Assembly (NCBI RefSeq): GCF_037975245.1
Contig: NC_092561.1
Location: 12,709,001 to 12,773,000, forward strand
From: Apostichopus japonicus
Taxonomy: Eukaryota; Echinodermata; Holothuroidea; Aspidochirotida; Stichopodidae
Length of the DNA: 64,000 nucleotides
Direction of reading: 5' to 3'
Part shown: one piece after another, positions 49,663 to 62,000 of the stretch
Position numbering within the stretch: the first letter of the stretch is position 1
How the letters are laid out: each line of letters starts with the position of its first letter
Notes under the pieces: generated by a model
Seen by the model: only the letters and a program-made list of their open reading frames with translations
What the model was told of the DNA's origin: nothing
Database searches by the model: none
Position numbers and translations under genes: made by a program

Positions 49663-50010
49663 TGCCACCACCAACTATACATCTTGCTATAGATGGTCAA
49701 ATCGTTACAAACCGTCGGTACTTCCTGCTTCGGGGGTTTCCAACAGAGATTTCATGCCACGCTGACCAAGAGTCACCCTTTTCAGTTACATGGCTAGTAA
49801 ACGGACAGCCATATCCTCAGTCCTCGACGACTTATGAGTTTAACTGTACAAACAAAAGGATATGCTCATCATACTCTCTATTGTCTTATCAAATGAACCA
49901 AGACGTTGAAAAAATACAATGCAATACAACAGGAAGAATCAATGGTAGAGATTATGAATCGATCTCAAACATTACAGTTTATAGATATGACTGGGAATCC
50001 CTTGGTTACG
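49663..50010 (+). CDS. Ig receptor exon: Ig-like domain 1
   Basis: Acceptor TATCCTCTCTCACAG, donor TACG|GTAAGAC, 348 nt, phase 1-1. It shows the Ig pattern EISC (about residue 32), VTWLVNG with the core Trp about 12 residues later, and KIQCNTT near residue 85. Several N-glycosylation sequons are present (NCT, NTT, NIT). Confidence 0.85.
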
Positions 50011-53000
50011 GTAAGACACATCAGCTCAGGATCGGTATTTTCTCTTGTTCGCTGACTTGGACTCGAATTCGAGGTACTCTGGGCTCGGACTTGGGCCCGA
50101 GTTAAGTGGAGGACCCTTATCATTAGCTCCTTTGCAGGAAGAGGAAACTTGCTTTCATTGCAATTGTTTATTTCATAGCTTACGCTACTGTAGTATTGAC
50201 CGATGAGTTTACTAATATCCTAAGCAGTACATATCGCAAACCCTTATTCCGACCACATCAAACCACTGCGCGCTAATAGTTCTAAGTTAAGTTCTTTAAG
50301 CTCGGCTATAAATGAGTCAATCGGAAGGTGTTGTAAAACAGAATTTAGATCTCTGCTAAATTACACAAGTTGAATTGGTCATTTATCAAGTCGTTTTGAA
50401 CTTATAAGACTTATTGCAAGCTAATGTCCAAGGAAAATAAATGTTTATCAATCAATATTTATTTATTGAATATAAGTTGCATTTAACCAAACTGAGTATC
50501 TTTTCGATATATTTGCAATACAGCAATGCCTCGAAGTTTCGCTTTATTTGTCAACGGCGTGGAACAAAGTAACAACGCTCATGTCTACGCCGCACGAGGA
50601 AAGCAAACGGATATTTCATGTGTCGTGTCAGGGCAAATTCCACTTTTCAAGTTGTCCTTGGTTAAATACCAATTGCCTAACGACCCCAGAAGTCACACCC
50701 CAAATTGGATCAATAAAAGAAAAGACGCTACATTGACCCTGTCTTATACTGTAGAAACCAACAATGAACGCGTACATTGTCGCCTGAGGCTGTTGCACAA
50801 CCTAAACGATAACTTGATAGACTTGCTAATAACATTGACCGTTCATATGTACAGTAAGTATTTGACAGTACTTTACATATAACAAAAAGGAGCTCAAATG
50901 ATATTATCGCTTCTTAGCAACATTTTTGTACCAAATATATACATTCTATGATCAGCAGTGTTTATTGATGGATTACCTTTCTTTACACTTTCAGACAGAC
51001 CGACCCTGTCTCTTACAGTCAATTCGTGGCAGAAAATATCCGATGTAGCGTACTTTGGCATGAACAAAACACTTAATTTAACGTGTTCCTCTGTCGGTGC
51101 TGGACCGGGTATTCCAGAACTCTCAATGACTTTGAATGGAGAAGTTGTCAATCAGGAAGCATTATCTATACATACCTCCGACAATACTTATAACTCAAAG
51201 GTATCCTTGTCCCTTTTGCCGAGAGATGACGATATTATATCTTGTGATTGTAAGCAATTCGAGGGACAAGTTGAAACCACAACCGACCTTAGACTACTAC
51301 GTTATGGTAGGTGGATGTACACTGTTGTAGGGAAATAACGCTATATAGCCACATTAATGTACAGAGAGAATTGATAACATTCACAGTAGGTTAATAAGGA
51401 TAAAACAGTAAAAAGAGTCCTCTGAATATGCGAGTGTTTACACATTGAAATTGTACAAATGAAACTAAGCCATATTCTTGATATGACTTGTAGTCAATTC
51501 ACTTCGTCGCAACGAAAGTGTTCAAACAGTTATTTAAGACAAAATCAGGGAGAAGATAAGAAGGTTTATAGTATGATTTGGCCTTGAGACCTTAGTTCTC
51601 GTTTTGCAATGGACTAAGTACAATCAGTGAGTTAACTCCGCACTGATAAACTATACCTATGAACTACCATTTCGTAATGTGGTTGCACCGTGAAAGTTAG
51701 TTTTACCGTTTAACTAATCCATGTACGTTCTTTTGCAGCATCACCAGATATGAGCTTTGACATTCAAGGAGAGCGAGTGGACCATACAACTCATTTCTAC
51801 GCCGAGAAAGGAAAAGAAATCACTGTAACTTGCAAAGCGATGACAGAAAGAACTTCTGTAGCTGATATTTCTTGGACAATTAACCAAAAGAGAAGAGAAC
51901 CTCTAGGACCCTTGGTGACTTCTGGGAAATCTCTGGCTCACTCATCTCTGAACTTTATACCGGACTCAGAATTTGAAATGGTGGCGTGTAGGAGCTGGCT
52001 TTATAACTACGTCAGTCGCTATGACGATTGGTTCATTGGAATTAATATTAGTACTTATGGTGAGATGGGTTTGGTGACATTATTTGAGAAAATATATTTA
52101 AGCAAAGAAGTTTAACCAGTATAATTGTCATTTATATCAGACTATTATACCTAAAGGTACAACATAAAGAAAGAAACCCTCTATGTTTTATGATGGAGAA
52201 AACCACGCAGACGTATGTACATTAGAAGAAGATACAATGATGCATGGGTCTTTGAAGATGAAGCGTGTTGAAGATAGATGTAGTAATTCCAAACACGAAT
52301 AAATCATCTGGCGCATTTTGTTCAATTACTTCAAAATATTCCCATAGTGTGCCCTAATCAACAGCAGCCTAGTAGCATCCATGAGACAAGCAGAACAAGG
52401 TTTTCTGCTGATTATTTGCAGAAATTGTTTATTGTAAAAATTTAAATATTTTTATGACCTTTAACTCATATTTGAATCATGACGCTTCTAGTTTTTACAA
52501 GTCAGCATTTCTTCAAAACATGTTTGTTACCTAGGTTAGTTCTGTTACAAACGTCCAGAAAGTGACAGATGTTGCTCAGTTGCAGGGATTTTCAGTTGAC
52601 AGTAAATCACATAAGTCGAAAAAACTAAAAATATGTAAAGTTTTTAGACAGCCTAAATCTCTGAAAACGGAGATCGTTTTTTCCTACAAGTCTGTTCAAG
52701 CATAGTCCTTATAATTTGACATAACTATAAAAATGTTGTCCACTTTTTCAGATTTGCCTATCCTGTACATTACGGCCAATGGAAAACGTGGTAGATCGGC
52801 ATACTTCGTTGAAAATACCATAGTGAACGTCACATGCATCGCTGTTGGAGCAAGGCCACCTGCGAGACTGTCCTATGTATTGAATGGTGGATTCTTATAT
52901 GACAGCATTCTATCACGCACAGAAAGAATGAATATATCTATGTTGTCTTATCAATTACAACCAAATGAAGAAGAACACATTACTTGTGTTAGCATTATGA

Positions 53001-56000
53001 GCGAAGCAAACGTGAAACAGACAAAGGAGTTAACGATTATTACCTATGGTAAGAATTGTTAGTTTACTGTTCAAAATAAAAATCAAGCCTTAGCCTAGAT
53101 CTACCTAGCTTAAAGTCTACTTTGCATATAGGGATCGAGGGCTATAGCACGATTTGGCACAAACAGAAAAACCTTGTTGTATTCAAACTGCAATAAAGCC
53201 GTAGTTTGTGCCAGTGCAATCTTAATGCTACTATTATGGGTTGAGTTTGGAACCTGAAGACCAACCGCAAACTTTTGTTTTAACATCTACCGTGATAATA
53301 TGTCATAAGTTAAATCCAGATACCGGTCCTTTAATCAGTGATATTACTTATTGTATGTTCTCATCTACTGCAATGTCAACAATGGGTTTCTATTTTACGT
53401 ATTGTATTTTCTCTTACCTACAGCAATGTCAACAATGTTTCTATATTACTTTTTGTATGTTCTCTCATCTACAGCAATGTCAACAAGGTTACTATATTAC
53501 TTATTGTATGTTCTCATCTACTGCAATGTCAACAAATGGGTTTCTATATTACGTATTGTATTTTCTCTTACCTACAGCAATGTCAACAAGGTTACTATAT
53601 TACTTATTGTATGTTCTCTCATCTACAGCAATGTCAAAAAAAATTATATATTATTTACCGTATGATCTCCCATCTACAGCTATGTCAACAATGTTTCTAT
53701 ATTACTTATTGTATGTTCTCTTACATACAGCAATGTCGACCATGCTTCTATGTTACTTATTGTATGTTCTCTCATCTACATCAATGTTAACAATGTTTCT
53801 ATATTACTTATTGTATGTTATCTTACATACAGCAATGTCAACAATGCTTCTATGTTACTTATTGTACGTCCTCTTACCTACAGCAATGTCAACAATGTTT
53901 CTATGCTACTTATTGTATGTTCTCTCATCTACAGCAATGTCAACAATGTATCTAACGATCAATGGTAAAGAGGTGACCGATATCGTCTTCGTTCCTCTCC
54001 TACAAGAAGTTCTTGTCACGTGCCATGTATTAAATGTTAGACCTCGTTCCATACTCTCCTGTACAATCAACGATAAACCAGTTCCTATTACAGAGGAAAC
54101 TTACACTCTCACAGAAAATGACCAAAGTGCAAGCATAAAACTGCAATTTCAGTTTCATACGCAACATGATTATGAAACAATTAAATGCCAAACAATGCTA
54201 GAGCAAGGCAATTTTGTAACAAAGGAAATGGAATTGATGATTGCCACAATCGGTAAGAAACTGTATTACTTTTAATAAAATATCATTGTCTGTTTTTATG
54301 ATCGAAGCGGGGACGGTCCCTACATGCCGAGTAAACGAAAAGACACAGGAAACCAGGGACAGCACGCTGGGAGGCGATTTTTTTTCAAACAGGTTTGCAA
54401 TTACGGAATTTTCAGCTAATCAGATTGCTCGTGACGTCAGCATCAATAATAACCATCGCTTGGAAGTTGGAAGACATACACTGAACCAGAAGAATGAAAA
54501 GGTCCACGGGTCTCAAAATGTCAAAACATGAATGAGTTTATTGACGTCACTAAAACATGGTGCTTAAGCTGAACAGATTATGTTTTGTTATCGATTGACC
54601 TGTGACACCTAGTTAAGTCTAGTTACGAGGTTTCCTTTCAAACGCCCTAACTCCACTTTTAATGCTTGAAAAATATGTTAACCTTACTTAATACATAACC
54701 TACATTCCATTGGGTTCATTTTTACGTTATCCAACATTCGTAAGCCGTTCAATTGAAATCGGAATTCGTTTCGTGGAATGGGTACACTAAAATCAACTTC
54801 ACGACGTGAGCCCACGAGTCGTGAATGAATATACGCAAAACATGACATCGGCAATAGTTTGAATCGGTTACAATACGTGAGTGAATTGCGCGACTAGATT
54901 AGGCCACTAGTTTGTCTGGACTTTCCTGTTTAAAATTTGGAAAATGGTACGCGAATGATCAAGGCTTAAATTTAACAAACTTTCTGTTGAATTATATGTA
55001 TCTCCATTGGGGTAAATCTTATATAGAGGAAACTATTGAATAAACATCTTTCTTATAGGACGCGTATAACTTCGTTGCAAGGAATGGATTTTGGTAACCA
55101 TGAAGATTTCTATGGTGATGAAGTAACTTTTCCGACCAATCATAAACGACTATTTTACACATAATTGCAAACCTGTCTGTAAATTCGCGGCCGGGAGTAG
55201 GGTGCATTAACTCCCCGAACTTTTAAACGACCTGAAAATGTCCCTTTCATAAGTAATCCATTTTTTCTGTGTATGTGTGTGTGTTAATTTAAATAAGCCC
55301 TCCCTGTTCCATTTTGGTTATATTACAAATGATGCTTCCTTGACGCCCAATTAAGTGGGATAGATCAACTGCTTCCATCACAAAGGGCAAATATGTATCG
55401 TGGACTTCCATGTGAAGATCCATATTATGATGACAGCTTACACCAATATTTCATAATGACCATTGTTTGCGACATATTTACAAAGTAAATCTAATTTTTG
55501 AATTTTTCGATGGTTTGGATCAGATGACGGAAATTGATATTTTCATCTTTGAAAGTTCTGTAAGTTTTCTTCAACAGGACTAACGAGCAATGAGTCTAAT
55601 TCTGGTTTAAAGTGGGCAGTTCCTGCGGTAGCCGTGTGTCTCGTTGTGATGCTTTGCCTTTACAAGGGACAAACAATACTAAATAGTGAGTGAACAATTT
55701 ATTGTCAGGTATCGTTAATTAAGATAAACAAAAGTCTTTAAGAGAGAAGTTCTCTATGATCTCAATCGTGGTAACCTGATTTTTACTTCATTTCATATTC
55801 TTGGTATTCAAAGATAACGTGTTATTGTCTTTGCAGGAGGTAACAATAAATAACATTTAACAACAGTTCGTAGCTGTAGTTTAATAGCATATGTCTCATT
55901 AAAAGTGTTTCACTATAGGATGGATAAGATGATGCAGAAAACAGTTTTGGGTTTATAGCAAAATAATATCTTTCATATCTTACAACAATGTCACTTCAAC

Positions 56001-59000
56001 AATGTCTTTATATTTCTCAACAGCGTTTTCAACATCAATAACTTCAAAATATTTTTCTCGGTAAGTTTCAACATCATAACAAGAAATTGGACTTGTTGTG
56101 GTGTTACCATGTTGGTTGCAGTTATGCTATTAATATTATATCAATAAACTATTATACTATTACTTGTTCTTTCATGTTACAGTTTCTTAAACTCTTCATA
56201 AATCAAACCTGGATAATCAATTTCCCATTTGTTATTATAACAGGAGCGAGCTTGTTGTGACTTTGATTAGACAATCTCAATATCAGAACCCTATACTAAC
56301 TCTGTGTGTTTTATTCAGTTTGTATCCTATGTCGAGTCTGTCATATATACTGTGTCATAGGTTCCCGATAACCTCTGCATGGTTGCCTCAGTTGCGCTAC
56401 GTTGGTTTATGTTTATATATCGAGTACACTGCAGGAATATAGAACTATTAAACACTTCAGAGATTACATTACACAACGCATACACTAAAGTAGTATATTC
56501 CTAGAAGGGTTCTATAACGAAGTCGAAAATTTGACAAATATGTCACAGAGCAAGAAAATATGAACCAATTGATCAAACTTCCCTCTTGACAGCTTGTTCT
56601 GTTGTTGAGATTGATATATTTATTCAGTTAAATACATTGCAAAATATCTTGTGATGCCTTACTTGCAGCACAATAGATCACATTGTCTCAGGAACATCCA
56701 TAATTGAAATGACTTTGGAATTGTATTGAATATATTTGATCCCATCTTACTTATTAAAGCATAAAAATAAAGTATTAGCAATTGTTATCGGTTTATCATC
56801 ATTACAACTTTGAAGAAGAACACAAACTTAGTCCAGATATAACATCACATATTATTACACACTGCACTTATACAAATAAAAAGAGAAAACTGTAATATTT
56901 TATATCTCAACAACAGAACAAGTTATGAAGCTGCAGGAAGTTGTATTAAACTGAACTCACAAGCTATGTATTATATGTATTTCAAATCTTCGTTATCCCT
57001 TTAAAGCTTCGTCGGTAACGGGTTGAGAAACAGAAAGTATTTTTAGGTGCCTATAATATCAATTATGGCAAGGATGGATAATGTATTCTTCTCGACAACT
57101 TCTACTTTCATCTATGTTCAAAACATTCAATATTGAACGATTGCAACAATAGATATGATTTATTTTTGTGAAAGGATTTATTTAAAACTCCCACGAGAAT
57201 TATCTCAGCATCTTCCCACACAAACTGAACTATATTTATACATAATAGGCATCTTCCCACACACACTGAACTATATCTACGCATAATAGATGTATAGTCC
57301 AGTTCTATCTGATACTTAATGTCAAAAACAACCCAAGGCTCACTCTGAGCAATAGATTAACATAGAAACTAAGTTCAGTGAGTGTCTTCTATAAGGACAT
57401 ATCCTAATATAAATGAAATTGTTATATAAATATATATATATATATTTCTATATATATTATAAATGATATCATATATTATTCTTTGAAGGAATCGTGAGCA
57501 ATCGCTTAATGATGACTCATCTATTGCCCTGGGAAGTATGCACAGAGACGGCGGGTCAATATCACGACATTCTAGTAAATTCAAAATCATGATTCTTTCA
57601 TCTTTATACTATATATAATTTAGTCATTTCGGTTGTACCTACATATGCGCTCTTTAATTTCATGTTTAAGGAGATCTTAATGACTAAACCTATTCCCTGT
57701 GACATTGTCTTCATCATATAATAAATACCTCGCTATCGTTCCCGTTATAAACATCTTACCATTTCACTTGATCATATCTCGAAATCTATGAATCTTAATG
57801 TTGCTGAGGAAGAAACATGGCCGTGTGGCAAGCCATTTCTATTATCAAATTAAATTTATGAATATTACTAGTTTTAAAGATTTTCCCCTTACATATAAGA
57901 TATCTGCTATTCCTTTGATGAAGCTATCATGGGTTAATTAGAGATATTTCCAAATAATTAAGGACGTCTTCACATAACTGAGATATGCTCAAATGAAAAA
58001 ATAGATATTTTTACGAAAGTGGAGTTACAGACAGGCTATTATTAAATAAATTTAAGATATATTCAAATTATTGAAATATAGTTTTAATTCATCTAAAAAT
58101 ATCTTTAAATCGAAATAACAATATCTCTAATTCAAAGATAAGGAATCAGAATTAAAGATATCCTCCAATTTGAATGAAAGATTTATAGATATCTTTAACT
58201 TTGAATTAGGAAGATACCTTTCATAAATTTCAAGATATCTCTAATCATTTAAGGATATCGCTACTTTAAAGATATATTCATTGCATTTAAAAATATATCT
58301 CGTTAACTTAAAGGTATCTGTATAATCAATTTCAAGATATCTCTAATTAATATAAAGATATTTTTATTTCATTTAAATGCATCTGTAAGTCATTTAATTT
58401 AAAGGTATCGTTTATTTATTTCAAGATATCATAACTTCTTTTGAAGATATGTGTATCAAAATAAAGATATCTTTAATTAATTTAAATATATCTCTATCAT
58501 TTAAAAAAAAAATTCTAATTGATTTAAAAAAAATCATTTATATATATATTTCATTTATTTCAAGAAGTCTTTAATTTATTGAAATATCTTAAATATTACA
58601 GATATCTTTAATTTGGGAATAAAACCAAACTGACTTGCGATATGATTGAATCAACTTAACAGATATGCCTTATTATAAATCAGTCCTTGTTGGAGCGTTA
58701 TCAACGATTTAAAGGCTTTCATTAAATCCACACTCAGATGAAAACTGTGGCAACCCCATGTGATGGAAAGTGTGTGTTTGAAACAAATTATTGCGCTTTC
58801 CCGTTAGAGAAATGTTAAGAGTAATTTGATCGTTCCAAAGCATTGTCGACAGACGGGAACTATAATTTGTGTGTACAGTTTGGTTTATTTCTTTTCTAAA
58901 ATAATCAATAGACTTCAGTAAAACATAAGACAAAAAAAACGCTTCTCTGAAAGTAAAGGAACATTCTTAGCAAGAATTGCCTTAGTCCCGAAATTCAAAT

Positions 59001-62000
59001 ATTTGATATTTTAACCTGTTTCGTGGTACCTTCAAGATCTTTAGGATATTTTTGTGTTTTCTCTCATTTCTCCTAAATACGAGTATGAGCTTTTTATGTG
59101 ATGTCAGAATGATGTGTTTTCTTGACATCTGTCTCCATTTTTTTCTGTATCGTTCTAGCTACAAACAGATCCCTGCCAAGCATTCCTGTGTAAGTATTCC
59201 TAGCATATACATTACGATTTGCATGGTTACAATTACTGGTGAACAGAACAGTTCAATTATTTAACTCTAAAGCAGTTCTAAGTAAATTTTCATTGTACTT
59301 TTTTTTTCTCAGACTGCCGGATTTGCCGAAAATACCAAGTGAGGCCAACATATCAGATATTTCCAACGAGTCTGAACGTAAGCTCACGCCTCCTTCTCCC
59401 TTTTCTCCATTCGTAAGTATGGAGTTCTGACTGCAACGTTTGTCTGACCTATGTGCTAAGAATCTCATGTTCATATCATACAATGAGCATGAATGTTGCA
59501 TGTACGATGGTATAAATTTATACGGAGGAAGTTTTTCAATGAAATTGTTACTGTAAAATAGTGTTTCATTGCACAAGTCGAAAGATTACACAACGAACTT
59601 TGTTTCCTTTTCTGTAGATTATTACATCACAAAGGATCAAGGCCCAACACCGAGTCGAATGTTCACTGAGAAAGATATTTTGCTCCTGGTAAACTTAAAG
59701 TTGGATCAGTGGCAACGTAGGTGGATGGGGACAATAGAAGCCAGCAAAGGAACCAAGAAATGTGTCGTATTGACGACATGCACTGGTAATAAATCAAGCA
59801 TGTGCACCAAACACATGCACACTCTCCCCCCGCCCCCACCCTCGCCCCCAAAAACCCCAAATGGCCACTGATATCATCAAGTTTGCAGATTACAAAACAG
59901 AGACCCTAAAATTGTTATGTTATGGTAACAATCTATTCATAGGAACCTATACACATGTCGTGTGAAAAGAGTCAGAAGTTAGAAGACAAGTTAATATACC
60001 AAGACAGTGTTATGTCGAACCTTAAGAACCTTAAACTTATCAATTGTTCAACGCACTCATTGGTTAGAAGACATGTAAATGCACCAAAGAAAAAAATATT
60101 TGCTGTAACTTGACTGTCTGGTCACGATACAACCAAACCAAGAGAGAAATGTATCGTGTCACAAAAACTAAAGCCAGTTCTTTCTTAAAGTTGGAATTAT
60201 GTGTAATCTAACTTGGTTAACACCCGATACACATAGAGAACACAGTTACTGCTGTAAATCTTACAGTTTTGTACCACAGTAAAAACTGGATCGGGCTATA
60301 ATTCGGTAGCATGTGCTATTAGGATTACAGTAAGAACTGAGGATATGTGTATAGTTCCAACAAATCTAGTTGTTTGGAATTTGTTGGAATTACAAATATC
60401 CTCAGTTCTTACTGTAAACTTAATAGCACATGCTACCGATTTTTTATCAGATTTGTCAGCACGATCCAGTATTTACTGTGGTACAAAACTTTACATTTAC
60501 AGTAGTTACTGTAATCTCTGTATTTACTGTGGTACAAAACTTTAGATTTACAGTAGTTACTGTAATCTCTGTGTGAATCGGCTGTCAAACTGTATCCAGT
60601 GATATGTCGTGATATTAAAATTCTCCAGAAGCAATAATGCGAGCATGGAAATCTTTCTACATTCATTACTGACCTATAGTCGATCATCTAATGAGAAGCA
60701 GTTTTATTATCAAAAAAATATGTTGGATGGCACTAAAAAGAAAGTAGATGTCCAAAGTTTGGACGTATTTGAATTAATTGTTGATGCAAAAAAAAGTAAA
60801 AGTACGGTTGGAAGTGGACAACTATACAACAAATGAATGACTATGACAATTTGTTCTGTTATGTTTTGACACAGTTTCACAATTCTATTTCTTCATCCAG
60901 ATAAAGTTTTACAAAGGAAAGACATCCACTGGGATGAGTTCGTTAAAAGGACCCTAGATTTGCCTTCAGCAAGATATCTTGTAAACATTGAAGGAATTGG
61001 AATTATAAAAGGTATAACAAGTAAAAATATAAAAGAAATTGGATGTAAGAATACATTTTCAATGAAGGTGTTATGTGGTAAGAATTTCACGGTAATTTCT
61101 TGGCAATAATATGTACCAACAAAATGGCGTCTTCTCGGTGATAAATTCAGCGGGAATGTGTTTCAAAATATTTACGAATAAACATAAGCCTTCGTGTCCT
61201 TTGAAAATACATTTGAGGTAGGCCTTAAGGCCTTTAAAATGATACATTAAGTAAAAAGCCTAAGGATGATTTTAACAACTGTCTTTTACAGACGATATGT
61301 ACACATTATAGACTATAAAATCTTAAGTTAAAATTGTTTTTACTCACGACTGTCCAATTTATCGCATCTTCCAGTTATTTATGAATTATTATGCACCCAT
61401 TGTTTGTCACCATGTTTATAGCAATGTAAATACTGAACGGTTTGCATAAACCAATTGGGGGATACGAGTTTGATTTTCTAGTTTTTACGTGCTTATGGAA
61501 ATTAGGCTATTTGGAGTGAAAATGTAGAAAATTGAATTACTAAAGAATAAAAGTCATTTGTGAAATTAATTGCGTTTATATTTCATTCGAAGAATTAGGA
61601 ATAACAAAAATCTGGCAGAAATGTAAATATTGTGTATTTTTCTTACATGTAGCTAAACTTCATTTAATACAAGAACATTACGCATGCGAGACTCTCAATC
61701 TTTGGATAGGTAATGTATTTAGGCAAGAACAACTTAAAGATACAGTTTACTTGTCAGAGGTGATGTCACTCATAGCCGGGATTCTAGAGGGATTAAATCT
61801 CATTCATTCCTATGGGGTAAGTCATCTTTTTATCCATCTTCTAACAGTGAGTTATTTATATGTATAAAAAAATTAAAATATTTATTATGAAGTTCATGGA
61901 TATTATAAAAGAAACTTGTTGTTATTATATGTGTCCTGAGATGGCCTAAGTGTTATTTGTGCCGTATTCTTTGCAGTTTCTGCATCCTGGCTTGTCCTCG

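Noticed and set aside
53241-54275. A single 344-residue protein from an uninterrupted frame
   Set aside because: Only 53935-54252 fits the Ig exon series. The upstream part is the splice-acceptor minisatellite, interpreted as intron unless RNA shows otherwise.
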